Source: CAG-390 sp045546615
GTDB lineage: Bacteria; Bacillota; Clostridia; Oscillospirales; CAG-272
Length of the DNA: 7,973 bases
Assembly: GCA_045546615.1 (NCBI GenBank)
Contig: JAZQDD010000065.1
Coordinates: forward strand, 1 to 7,973
Direction of reading: 5' to 3'
Every line of letters starts with the position of its first letter. The stretch's first letter is position 1. Positions 1 through 6,685 of the stretch are shown one piece after another. Both the position numbers and the translations under genes were made by a program. The notes below the pieces were generated by a model that saw only the letters and a program-made list of their open reading frames with translations, did no database searches and was not told the origin of the DNA.

Positions 1-389
1 ACGAGTTGTGGCTCGATCATATCGAGGGGATGGAAAATCTTGAAGGCAACGTTATCCTTCAATCATATGCGCACAGAGATCCTCTTACCGAATATAAGAT
101 CACAGGATCGAATATGTATGCCGATCTCATTGACGAGATAAGGCAAAAGACCGTTCGCGAGGTGCTCACAAGAAAACTCCCCGAAACGGTTGTTATATCT
201 GCGGCCGATATTCGTAATATCAAATTCGGAAGAGTGGGAGAGGGTGCTCCGCGCCGTCCCGCCCCTGCTCCTGCCGCAACGTCCGCAGCAATGAGTGGCG
301 AAAAGCTTGGACCGAATTCACCTTGCCCTTGCGGAAGCGGTAAAAAATACAAAAAATGCTGCGGAGCAGGCAGACAGTCTGAGGAATAA
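1..389 (+). CDS. secA: SecA preprotein translocase ATPase, C-terminal fragment (5' end outside window)
   Basis: SecA is the cytosolic ATPase that drives unfolded preproteins through the SecYEG channel. Only the last 128 codons are visible; the first complete codon is GAG at 3-5. The helical scaffold end is recognisable (LWLDHIEGMENL, then SYAHRDPLTEY). A Pro/Ala linker follows (APRRPAPAPA), then the SEC-C zinc-binding tail CPCGSGKKYKKCC with cysteine codons at 324, 330, 357 and 360. In the family this tail binds zinc and contacts SecB or the ribosome. The stretch LEGNVILQSYAHRDP departs from the common LRQGIxLRxYxQxDP pattern, so this is a divergent clostridial form; a second SecA paralogue cannot be excluded from the fragment. 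The stop is TAA at 387-389, and a membrane protein gene begins 2 bp later, which suggests co-transcription. Confidence 0.9.
   Translation, partial: ELWLDHIEGMENLEGNVILQSYAHRDPLTEYKITGSNMYADLIDEIRQKTVREVLTRKLPETVVISAADIRNIKFGRVGEGAPRRPAPAPAATSAAMSGEKLGPNSPCPCGSGKKYKKCCGAGRQSEE
381..384 (+). promoter_or_regulatory. Ribosome binding site embedded in the secA 3' end
   Basis: GAGG of the last secA codons (GAG GAA TAA) lies 7 nt before the ATG at 392. It is the only Shine-Dalgarno-like sequence near that start. The arrangement suggests translational coupling between secA and the next gene. Confidence 0.6.
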
Positions 390-391
390 GT

Positions 392-1096
392 ATGGGATTC
401 GGAACTCTTGTAGTCGGATATTTTGTAACCTTTATAATGTCAATGACGCTCTATGGCTGGGCAATACGTCTTGTCGGATATTTCATCATGGCGTCCGCTT
501 GCATTAAATTAAAGGAATATTTTCCGCATTTTCGGTATTCGATCTTGGTACTTACGCTTCTTGTTATCTCGGGCGGAGTGGATTCCGTACTCGAGATATC
601 AAGGCTTGTCGGACTTGGTTTTTCTTGGATCGAGCAAGTGAGTGTAATTAACGGATACGCTCGGTTTGTTCTTCAGCTTGCCTTCCATTTTGCCTTGTTG
701 ATCTCCGTGAGCTTTGCGGCAGGTGAGGTCGAACTCCCCGAAAAACGCATATCCGCGGTTACTGACATTATAGCGATATCTTTCTCATCTTTCATGTATA
801 TCCTGTCGCTCACACACCCCGCCCTCGGCAACGTTTCGGTATTCATCGGACTTATTGCAAACATCATGGTAATGGTGCTTTTGTTTGGGTGTTATATGCG
901 TATTTGCCCCGAGGGGGACGAGGATATGCCGCGCCGTACCTCAAAAGTGCCGTTTATTGATAAGATAAACGATTCGCTCGAAAGAAGGAATCAAGAAGAG
1001 ATGGAAAAGAGCAAGGCGGAGATAGCCGCGCGCAGACGCTCTCTTCAGGAGCGAAATGAGAAAAAGAATCAAAAAAATCCTAAAAAGAAAAAATAA
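392..1096 (+). CDS. Unrecognised multipass membrane protein with lysine-rich C-terminal tail (234 aa)
   Basis: I do not recognise this gene and assign no function. The 234-residue product has about five hydrophobic segments, roughly at residues 4-20, 24-40, 49-68, 92-110 and 124-170 (the last probably two helices). A hydrophilic tail of about 60 residues follows, rich in Lys, Arg and Glu (SLERRNQEEMEKSKAE, ending in KKKK), probably helical and cytoplasmic. The start at 392 is chosen because GAGG in the secA tail precedes it at 7 nt and it lies 2 bp after the secA stop; an in-frame ATG at 437 is the alternative. GYFIMASACIKLKEYFPHF (residues 29-47) resembles GYLFITLGLKYLRDMCPHI of the next protein, and the order of hydrophobic segments also matches. 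It therefore looks like a divergent single-unit relative of its neighbour. It lacks the acidic Pro-Asp motif found there. Confidence 0.75.
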   Translation: MGFGTLVVGYFVTFIMSMTLYGWAIRLVGYFIMASACIKLKEYFPHFRYSILVLTLLVISGGVDSVLEISRLVGLGFSWIEQVSVINGYARFVLQLAFHFALLISVSFAAGEVELPEKRISAVTDIIAISFSSFMYILSLTHPALGNVSVFIGLIANIMVMVLLFGCYMRICPEGDEDMPRRTSKVPFIDKINDSLERRNQEEMEKSKAEIAARRRSLQERNEKKNQKNPKKKK

Positions 1097-1117
1097 TAAA
1101 GCAAAGGAAAAAATAAA

Positions 1118-2557
1118 ATGACAAAGCAAGTCCCGCGAATCAGCAAAAAGTTTGGATTTGGTCTGATATTTGTCGGTTTGATATTCCTTTTTAATCCCGA
1201 TATTGCGGTGATAGACGTTATCCCCGATCTGTTTGGATATTTGTTTATCACGCTTGGCCTTAAATATCTTCGTGATATGTGCCCTCATATTGAGGTCGCG
1301 GCGGAGCGGTTTTCCAAAATGATCCCGATAGGCGCGGCAAAGCTGTTTTCCGTAGCATTTATATTCGGACTGACTAACTTTGATACAAGACCGACTATGA
1401 TCTTGCTGTTTGCGTTTTGCTTTGCTGTGGTGGAGATCATTGTTCTCGTTCCTGCATGGAATTCATTGTTTGAGGGTGTTGTTTATCTTTCACAGCGCAC
1501 TGTGGAAGGTGTTGCGCTTAAAACCGATCGATTCGGCAGAGATTATACCACAAAGATAAAAAAAGCTACAATTTTCTTTATTTGGTCAAAGAATTTATTT
1601 GCCGTTCTGCCCGAGTTTGCATCGCTCTCGGGACAAGCGTATGACGATACTGCCTTTGATTGGTCGCGTTTTATCGGACTTTTCCGCATTCTTGCTATCG
1701 CCGCAATGCTTGTTATAGGTATAAGTTGGCTTATTCGTGTTTTGCGATATTTTTGGCAAGTCGGCAATGACTTTTCATTCATTTCGGCGCTTACAGAAAA
1801 ATATTGCTCCGAGGTTGCATCTAAAACGGGTCTGTTTGTCCGCCGAAATATAAAGCGCGCTCTTGCCGTAGCTACGCTTGCTTGCCTTCTTTGTGTGGAC
1901 CTTTTCTTTAGCTTGCCGCAATATATGGACGTGCTTGACATACTGCCTGATTTTGTATGCGGCGCGGCGTTTATTATTGTTTTTGCTTTGTTACGCGGCT
2001 TTTCTGCAACCAAGGCAAAGAGAGGGATAGTTATCTCTGCGGTATATACCGTAGTTGCGGCGATATCTTGGATACTTAATAACCGCTTTGTTCATGAGTT
2101 TACATATCGCAGAGTGTGGAAGGACAGCGATGCCTACGGAGAGTTCTTTACGTTTGGCTTGCCGTTGTCCGTAATTGAGGCGATTTTGTTCGTATGTGTC
2201 ATGTTTGCGCTGTTTGCTGTTTTGCGCGACGTAATGGTGGGACATTGCGGTTATCTGCCCGATTCACTTTCCGAGGATTACCGCAAAGGACGCGAGAGCG
2301 CTATCATGCACGAGCTTACAAAAAAACTTATCCCCGTCGGCGTTTTTGCCGTTGCGGTTGCAATATGCAGTGCAATCGCGGGGCTCATGATGTCTCTTCC
2401 CGGCTTTGCCTCGGGAGAGGGTAGCAATTTAGTTATTATTATAAGTGAGGTGTGGTGGATTATCACCCTCGCGTTCTCCCTGTTGCTTGCGGCAACCTTT
2501 TGGTCTTTCTCGAATGCCGTAAACGATGAGGTCGATTTAAGATATATGCTTGATTGA
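1118..2557 (+). CDS. Unrecognised polytopic membrane protein with internal duplication (479 aa)
   Basis: No function can be assigned. The 479-residue product has about ten to twelve hydrophobic segments (around 12-25, 33-51, 73-87, 91-112, 151-170, 184-207, 246-264, 275-294, 301-320, 348-369, 404-425 and 436-461). It appears to be two units of about 235 residues in tandem. NPDIAVIDVIPDLFGYLFI (26-44) matches LPQYMDVLDILPDFVCGAA (266-284). VVEIIVLVPAWNSLFEGVV (104-122) corresponds to VIEAILFVCVMFALFAVLR (352-370). The unit ends also correspond (RYFWQVGND near 210-218, ATFWSFSNAVND near 459-470). The Asp-x-x-Pro-Asp motif before a membrane segment is shared by both halves. AAAGGA at 1103-1108 precedes the ATG by 9 nt. 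The gene starts 21 nt after the stop of the single-unit homologue, so both are probably in one transcript. No clear terminator follows. Confidence 0.8.
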   Translation: MTKQVPRISKKFGFGLIFVGLIFLFNPDIAVIDVIPDLFGYLFITLGLKYLRDMCPHIEVAAERFSKMIPIGAAKLFSVAFIFGLTNFDTRPTMILLFAFCFAVVEIIVLVPAWNSLFEGVVYLSQRTVEGVALKTDRFGRDYTTKIKKATIFFIWSKNLFAVLPEFASLSGQAYDDTAFDWSRFIGLFRILAIAAMLVIGISWLIRVLRYFWQVGNDFSFISALTEKYCSEVASKTGLFVRRNIKRALAVATLACLLCVDLFFSLPQYMDVLDILPDFVCGAAFIIVFALLRGFSATKAKRGIVISAVYTVVAAISWILNNRFVHEFTYRRVWKDSDAYGEFFTFGLPLSVIEAILFVCVMFALFAVLRDVMVGHCGYLPDSLSEDYRKGRESAIMHELTKKLIPVGVFAVAVAICSAIAGLMMSLPGFASGEGSNLVIIISEVWWIITLAFSLLLAATFWSFSNAVNDEVDLRYMLD

Positions 2558-2634
2558 ATAAAGGTGTTTTCGTTCGGTAATAATCTTAATGCGATCTGCG
2601 GGCAACCGTAAATTTATATCGCTAAGAGTTTATA

Positions 2635-2772
2635 ATGAACAACCAGAATCAGAACAAGAACCAGAACCAGAACCAGAATCAGAATCAGAATCAGAATCAG
2701 AATCAGAACAAGAATCAGAACCAGAATCAGAATCAGAACAAGAACAACCAAAACAGTCAGCAGAGCAAATAA
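2635..2772 (+). CDS. Small Asn/Gln-repeat protein (45 aa), hypothetical
   Basis: An ATG at 2635 opens a 45-codon frame made almost only of Asn, Gln and Lys: MNN, then 17 hexamer units of Gln-Asn or Lys-Asn, then NQNSQQSK and TAA at 2770-2772. The weak Shine-Dalgarno AAGAG (2624-2628) sits 6 nt upstream. Nearly all variation among the repeat units is AAT versus AAC, which is silent in this frame, or CAG to AAG (Gln to Lys) at units 3, 12 and 17. In the overlapping forward and reverse frames the same T/C variation would change Ser to Pro or Asp to Gly. The low-complexity N/Q/S/K composition also continues past the repeat on both sides. These points favour translation of this frame. Short Asn/Gln-rich proteins occur in Clostridia, to my recollection, with no role that I can name. 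No membrane segment or signal peptide is present. A non-coding hexanucleotide repeat is the alternative. Confidence 0.55.
   Translation: MNNQNQNKNQNQNQNQNQNQNQNQNKNQNQNQNQNKNNQNSQQSK
2644..2745 (+). repeat. Hexanucleotide tandem repeat CAGAAY, 17 units
   Basis: Seventeen consecutive 6-bp units read CAGAAT or CAGAAC, with AAGAAC or AAGAAT at units 3, 12 and 17. Five CAGAAT units (2674-2703) are identical in a row, as expected for recent slippage. A unit change alters the encoded Asn/Gln protein by two residues without a frameshift, so length variation between strains would be tolerated. Confidence 0.95.
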
Positions 2773-2779
2773 TTATCAA

Positions 2780-2801
2780 GGGGCTGTCAAAAGACAGCCC
2801 C
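2780..2801 (+). promoter_or_regulatory. Perfect 9-bp hairpin in the pcrA leader
   Basis: GGGGCTGTC (2780-2788), loop AAAA, and GACAGCCCC (2793-2801) form a perfect, GC-rich stem. No T-run follows on either strand, so it is not a standard intrinsic terminator. It ends 11 nt before the pcrA ribosome binding site. It could weaken read-through from upstream, mark a processing site or stabilise the pcrA message. Its arms equal the first nine bases of the ends of the element at 5251-5471, so it may also be a relic of such an element with the interior lost. Confidence 0.7.
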
Positions 2802-2821
2802 ATACATATTAAAGAGGAAAA

Positions 2822-5248
2822 ATGACAGAACTTGAAAACAGATATATAAAAGCCAAAAGAGCGTTGTTTGATAAAGTCCATGCAAATCTCAATGAAATGC
2901 AGAGAAGGGCTGTGCATACTACGCAAGGTCCTCTGCTCGTTATAGCGGGCGCAGGAAGCGGAAAGACTACCGTTTTAGTAAACCGAATAGCTCAGATAAT
3001 TCGTTACGGCAATGCTTATTACGACGAAAGTACCCCCCCACGACTGTCCGCAGAAACTGTTGCGGCGTTTGAGGCGGCAAGCGAGCTTGACGCCGAGGAT
3101 ATAGAACCGCTTCTTACTGAATTCTCTGTCTCTCCGTGTGCGCCTTGGAATGTCCTTGCCATTACCTTTACTAACAAGGCGGCAAAAGAGATAGTGGAGA
3201 GACTCTCCCGCGTATTTGAAGGGGATGACACCGCACAGGGGATATGGGCAGGAACCTTTCACTCCATTTGTATGCGTATACTTCGTTCCCATTCTGAAAA
3301 GCTCGGATACGGCGGCACTCTGACGATATACGATGCCGATGACAGCAAAAAACTTCTTACCTCGGTCATGAAGGAGCTTAATATCGACGAAAAACAGTTT
3401 GCCGTGCGCTCCGTTGCAAATGAGATAAGCCGTGCCAAAGAAAAGCTCCTTGCCCCCGAGGATTACGAGGAGCAAGCGGTGGCGTTCCGAGAAAAGACCT
3501 GCGCCAAAATATACAAACTGTATCAGAGCCGACTCGGAGAGTCGAATGCCCTTGACTTTGACGATATCATTATGCAAACGGTATTTTTGCTTCGCCGCGA
3601 GGGCGAGGTGCGCCGCTATTACGCTAATAAGTTCAAATATATATGCGTTGATGAGTATCAGGATACTAACCACGCCCAGTTTGAGCTTTGCTCGCTTCTT
3701 GCATCGGAATGGCGTAATATCATGGTCGTAGGAGATGATGATCAGAGCATTTACCGCTTCCGCGGCGCAACAGTCGAAAACATTCTCGGCTTTGATTCGA
3801 CCTATCCCGATGCCAAGGTGATAAAGCTGGAGCAGAATTACCGTTCATCAGCCGTTATTCTGAACGCCGCAAACGCGGTGATAGCCAAAAACACCAAGCG
3901 CCGCCCAAAGCGCCTTTGGACTGACAGCGAGGATGGTGAGAAAATAAAAATCGAGGAGTGCGAGGACCAGAACGAGGAGGCAAGGAAGATAGCCGATCTC
4001 ATAACCGGTCTTGTGTCGAAAAATCAGTACAGCTACCGTGATTTTGCGATACTCTACCGTGTAAACGCGCAGTCAAGCACCATCGAGCGTACGTTTGCTA
4101 AAAGCGGATTGCCCTACAGGATCTACGGCGGACTTCGCTTTGGCGACCGCAAGGAAATAAAAGACGTTGTCGCATATCTTCAGTTTATCAATAATACGTC
4201 AGACCGCGTAAGGCTCAAAAGGATAATAAACGAGCCAAAGCGTAAGATCGGAGACACTACGATAGCGGCAGTCGAGGCTATTGCGGATGAAAACGGTATC
4301 ACGATGTTTGATGTTATGTGCAACGCCGATAAATACGTCGCACTCTCACGCGGAGCAAGAACTCTTATGGCTTTTGCGGAGATGATAAACAAGCTCCGCT
4401 TGATGCTTGACGGCGGCTGTCCCCTTGATGTATTTACAAATGCCGTTCTCGATGAAAGCGGATACCGACAGATGCTTGTATCAGCGGGCGAGGCAGAGAA
4501 GGACAGGCTTGAAAACATAGAGGAATTTGTCTCGGGTGTTATCGAGTATATGAATAACAACGAAGAACCGACGCTAACGGGCTTCCTTGAGGAAACCGCG
4601 CTCGTAGCTGACGTGGACAGGTTTGATGAAAGCGCAGACGCCGCCGTCCTTATGACTATACATAGTTCCAAGGGACTTGAGTTTCCCGTCGTTATTATTC
4701 CGGGCCTCGAGGAGGGCATTTTTCCCGGCAGTCAGTCGCTTATAGATCCGTCCGAGCTTGAGGAGGAGCGCAGACTCGCCTACGTTGCTCTGACGCGCGC
4801 TAAACGGGAACTATATCTCTACCACACGGACTGCCGTTTGCTTTACGGAAGAACTATGCGAAATCCCCCCTCTCGCTTTATTGCCGATATTCCCGAGGAA
4901 CTTGCCGACAAAAAGGAAAAGAAGAAAAATCGCGGATTTTCCTCTGAATATTCTTCTTGGGGAAGTTATTCCGCAGAAAAGCCCCGTGTATACATTTCGA
5001 CCAATGGCGGGCAGGGAAGTGCGCCGAAGGCTGACGTGCTTACCGTTAACCGCCCCGTTGCTGATCCGTCAGCGAGAAAGGGCGCTCCATCCTTCGCACC
5101 CGGTGAGCGCGTAAAGCATCCCGCGTTCGGTGAGGGTGAGGTGCTGTCCGTCAAACCTATGGGTTCGGACAAGCTTTATGAGATAATATTTGACAAAGTA
5201 GGAACTAAAAAGCTGATGGGCAGCTACGCAAAACTGACCAAAGCGTAA
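2822..5248 (+). CDS. pcrA: ATP-dependent 3'-5' DNA helicase, UvrD/PcrA type
   Basis: A complete 808-residue superfamily 1A helicase. PcrA/UvrD unwinds DNA 3' to 5' in nucleotide excision repair, removes RecA and supports rolling-circle replication. Visible motifs in order: Q motif LNEMQRRAV (23-31), Walker A AGAGSGKTT (42-50), motif Ia AITFTNKAAKE (113-123), Ib AGTFHS (143-148), motif II VDEYQD (276-281), III GDDDQSIYRFRGA (304-316), IV EQNYRS (337-342), V TIHSSKGLEF (612-621), VI EEERRLAYVALTRAK (647-661). A Tudor-like C-terminal domain, GERVKHPAFGEGEV onward (761-807), is typical of PcrA and binds RNA polymerase. All catalytic motifs are intact. Between motifs I and Ia there is an acidic insertion (about 62-107) absent from Bacillus PcrA. 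GAGG at 2814-2817 lies 4 nt before the ATG. The stop codon abuts the inverted-repeat element at 5251. Confidence 0.97.
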   Translation: MTELENRYIKAKRALFDKVHANLNEMQRRAVHTTQGPLLVIAGAGSGKTTVLVNRIAQIIRYGNAYYDESTPPRLSAETVAAFEAASELDAEDIEPLLTEFSVSPCAPWNVLAITFTNKAAKEIVERLSRVFEGDDTAQGIWAGTFHSICMRILRSHSEKLGYGGTLTIYDADDSKKLLTSVMKELNIDEKQFAVRSVANEISRAKEKLLAPEDYEEQAVAFREKTCAKIYKLYQSRLGESNALDFDDIIMQTVFLLRREGEVRRYYANKFKYICVDEYQDTNHAQFELCSLLASEWRNIMVVGDDDQSIYRFRGATVENILGFDSTYPDAKVIKLEQNYRSSAVILNAANAVIAKNTKRRPKRLWTDSEDGEKIKIEECEDQNEEARKIADLITGLVSKNQYSYRDFAILYRVNAQSSTIERTFAKSGLPYRIYGGLRFGDRKEIKDVVAYLQFINNTSDRVRLKRIINEPKRKIGDTTIAAVEAIADENGITMFDVMCNADKYVALSRGARTLMAFAEMINKLRLMLDGGCPLDVFTNAVLDESGYRQMLVSAGEAEKDRLENIEEFVSGVIEYMNNNEEPTLTGFLEETALVADVDRFDESADAAVLMTIHSSKGLEFPVVIIPGLEEGIFPGSQSLIDPSELEEERRLAYVALTRAKRELYLYHTDCRLLYGRTMRNPPSRFIADIPEELADKKEKKKNRGFSSEYSSWGSYSAEKPRVYISTNGGQGSAPKADVLTVNRPVADPSARKGAPSFAPGERVKHPAFGEGEVLSVKPMGSDKLYEIIFDKVGTKKLMGSYAKLTKA

Positions 5249-5250
5249 AA

Positions 5251-5471
5251 GGGGCTGTCTCATTTAGCGCAGAACAAAAATACAAAAATAAGTGAAGAAA
5301 AAAAGACCGTTTTTTCGTCCAAAAGGATGAAGAAAGCGATCTTTTTAGGTAGAAATCCTCACGGATTTCGATTTTTATACGTATTTTTTAGCCGCGATTT
5401 TGCCCTCTGGCGTACCCTCGTACGCCGACGACGGCAAAATCGCGACTTCTGCATCTAACTGAGACAGCCCC
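5251..5471. mobile_element. MITE-like inverted-repeat element, possible bidirectional terminator
   Basis: A 221-bp non-coding segment is bounded by near-perfect inverted ends. GGGGCTGTCTCATTTAG (5251-5267) pairs with 5455-5471 with one mismatch, and a further GCAGAA (5269-5274) pairs with TTCTGC (5447-5452). The interior folds into hairpins: TTCGTCC/GGATGAA (5314-5331), GAAATCC/GGATTTC (5352-5369), and a nested pair with CGCGATTTTGCC (5393-5404) against 5433-5444 enclosing GGCGTAC/GTACGCC (5409-5426). There is no ORF of note. The ends are flanked by AAAA on the left and TTTTT on the right, so each strand shows a GC stem followed by a U-tract. A TA dinucleotide at 5246-5247 and 5477-5478 could be a target duplication, which would extend the element slightly. 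It fills the gap between the convergent pcrA and S1-domain genes. It could be a terminator of local origin rather than a transposed element. Confidence 0.6.
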
Positions 5472-5478
5472 CTTTTTA

Positions 5479-6429
5479 TCAAAATACTGTTTTTATTACG
5501 CGGGATGATGCGGCTGGGGAATATTGCCACGTATCCATGTGCTGTGTGCGTTCGGGGTCGACAAAATATTTACTCGGGGCAAGCTCCGATGGCGAGGGGT
5601 GAGTGTCGATCAGTATCAGCTTTACCTTCATTCTTTCGGGTATCATGCTTTTTATGTATACCGCCGCCGTATCGCCTATGCAAATATCATTCATTGCTCC
5701 GTCGGAGCGTAGCTCCGCGAGTCCTGCTAAATTTGGCGTCAGCTCAACGAATATGCCGTAGCTTTCAATGCTTCTTATGATGCCCGCTACCGTTTGTCCC
5801 GCCGTGAATAGCGCCGCGTTTTCTTCCCACGTTCCAAGGAGTTCTTTTTGCGACAGGAAAAATCTGCCGCTGTTCTCGTCGATGCTTTTTACCACGGCGT
5901 AAACGTACGAGCCGCATACAAGACGGTCGCGAGGGTGTGATATTCTTGAAACGGAAAGTGAATCAACTGGCAACAGCGCCGATATTCCGCACCCTATGTC
6001 CGCAAACGCACCAAAGCTCTCAAGATGCGTAATTTTTACTTTAAGAATATCGCCGGGGATGAGATCGGAAAGATGCGCACGCATACATTCACGTTGCGCC
6101 TCTTTTCTTGACAGCAGAGCTACACATTCGCCGTTTATGCTCTGAATATCTTGCACCTTAAAGCACACGGGTTTTCCTACGCGCGTTATTACGGCGATGT
6201 CCTTGAATTGCTCGTTGGGGCGGCAAAGCATAGCCTCTGTGCGAGGCAGTATACCCCTTATTCCGCCAAGGTCAAAATGAAGATTCATGTCCGAGTCGCA
6301 AAGAACGGCGATGTCCTCAATTATTGCGCCCGTTTGCATGGCTCGTTCAAGTCCCGCTACGGATGCGGTATACAATTTGTTTTCGGGCGTGTGTATGATC
6401 ATTCCTTCGGGTTTGTACTTTGGTATCAT
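5479..6429 (-). CDS. S1 RNA-binding domain protein (316 aa)
   Basis: The 316-residue protein contains two clear S1 (OB-fold) RNA-binding domains and a more degenerate one before them. Domain 2 (about 123-197) begins PGDILKVKITHLESFGAFAD and has the typical ESFGAF strand (137-142). Domain 3 (about 207-272) has IESYGIFVEL (221-230). Domain 1 (about 33-110) keeps HFDLGGIRGILPRTEA. The C-terminal 40 residues are polar and of unknown fold. It resembles the S1-like proteins annotated as 'ribosomal protein S1' in Clostridia, but lacks the four to six domains of true S1, so I give no symbol. A role in RNA binding, perhaps on the ribosome, is inferred. AAGGAGGT (6435-6442 on the + strand, read in reverse) lies 5 nt before the start codon and fixes the start. 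It diverges from rplM and converges on pcrA. The stop is TGA at 5479-5481. Confidence 0.88.
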   Translation of the reverse strand: MIPKYKPEGMIIHTPENKLYTASVAGLERAMQTGAIIEDIAVLCDSDMNLHFDLGGIRGILPRTEAMLCRPNEQFKDIAVITRVGKPVCFKVQDIQSINGECVALLSRKEAQRECMRAHLSDLIPGDILKVKITHLESFGAFADIGCGISALLPVDSLSVSRISHPRDRLVCGSYVYAVVKSIDENSGRFFLSQKELLGTWEENAALFTAGQTVAGIIRSIESYGIFVELTPNLAGLAELRSDGAMNDICIGDTAAVYIKSMIPERMKVKLILIDTHPSPSELAPSKYFVDPERTQHMDTWQYSPAASSRVIKTVF

Positions 6430-6470
6430 GATCTACCTCCTTTTTCTTTGCTAAAGCATATTCACCGCGT

Positions 6471-6499
6471 AGAATAAAAATGACTCTGTTTTTTGTGAT
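6471..6499 (-). promoter_or_regulatory. Weak candidate promoter for the S1-domain gene
   Basis: Read on the - strand, ATCACA (6494-6499) and TATTCT (6471-6476) are 17 bp apart, each matching four of six consensus bases. A start near 6464 would give a leader of about 35 nt to the strong ribosome binding site. No better pair was seen in this divergent region. Confidence 0.3.
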
Positions 6500-6599
6500 A
6501 TGTACCCACGAACGAAAGAGCAAAATGGGCAAAAACGCGAGAAAAAACGAGGATTTGGTGCGCTAAATTAAAAAAATCAAAAAAATTTCAAAAAAGGTA

Positions 6600-6628
6600 T
6601 TGACAACCTAAAAAGTAAATGCTATAAT
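6600..6628 (+). promoter_or_regulatory. Consensus sigma-A promoter of rplM-rpsI
   Basis: TTGACA (6600-6605) and TATAAT (6623-6628) are both perfect matches and are separated by 17 bp. A-tracts between about 6568 and 6596 directly upstream resemble an UP element. Transcription should start near 6635, giving a leader of about 50 nt. This is the strength expected for ribosomal protein genes. Confidence 0.93.
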
Positions 6629-6644
6629 ATGCAAGTCTTAAAGA

Positions 6645-6660
6645 GGGATAACTATGTCCC
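6645..6660 (+). ncRNA. Possible rplM leader hairpin
   Basis: GGGAT (6645-6649) can pair with GTCCC (6656-6660), including one G-U pair, around a 6-nt loop. It lies in the untranslated leader between the predicted transcription start and the ribosome binding site. Bacillota rplM genes are known to carry an autoregulatory L13 leader RNA. Whether this short stem belongs to that family cannot be decided by eye. Confidence 0.3.
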
Positions 6661-6672
6661 AACAAAATTTAC

Positions 6673-6677
6673 GGAGG
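6673..6677 (+). promoter_or_regulatory. Ribosome binding site that decides the rplM start
   Basis: GGAGG lies 8 nt before ATG 6686. The upstream in-frame ATG at 6629 directly abuts the -10 box, before the predicted transcript start, and so cannot be the initiation codon. Confidence 0.9.
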
Positions 6678-6685
6678 AAATTTCA

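Noticed and set aside
2552..2636. Possible promoter for the Asn/Gln ORF and pcrA.
   Set aside because: TTGAAT and TAATAA are about 18 bp apart but weak, and the region is AT-rich, so the match is not convincing.
2644..2745. Possible CRISPR array.
   Set aside because: The units are 6 bp and contiguous, with no spacers.
2589..2825. A 78-codon Glu/Ser/Pro-repeat frame overlapping the Asn/Gln ORF, ending in ATGA at the pcrA start.
   Set aside because: It has no ribosome binding site, its repeat variation is non-silent (Ser/Pro), and its sequence outside the repeat reads straight through the hairpin. The stop-start overlap is probably chance.
2630..2926. A reverse-strand Asp/Ser/Gly-repeat frame.
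   Set aside because: It is a shadow of the hexamer repeat, runs antisense into pcrA and contains non-silent repeat variation.
2975..3673. A 232-codon reverse-strand frame inside pcrA.
   Set aside because: It overlaps the conserved helicase motifs of pcrA and shows no recognisable protein features or ribosome binding site.
5505..5780. Forward frames of 62-91 codons opposite the S1-domain gene.
   Set aside because: They are antisense to a gene with clear S1 domains and have no protein family character.
6629..6685. Longer rplM start at ATG 6629.
   Set aside because: The ATG directly abuts the -10 box, upstream of the expected transcription start. ATG 6686 has a proper ribosome binding site and gives the family length.
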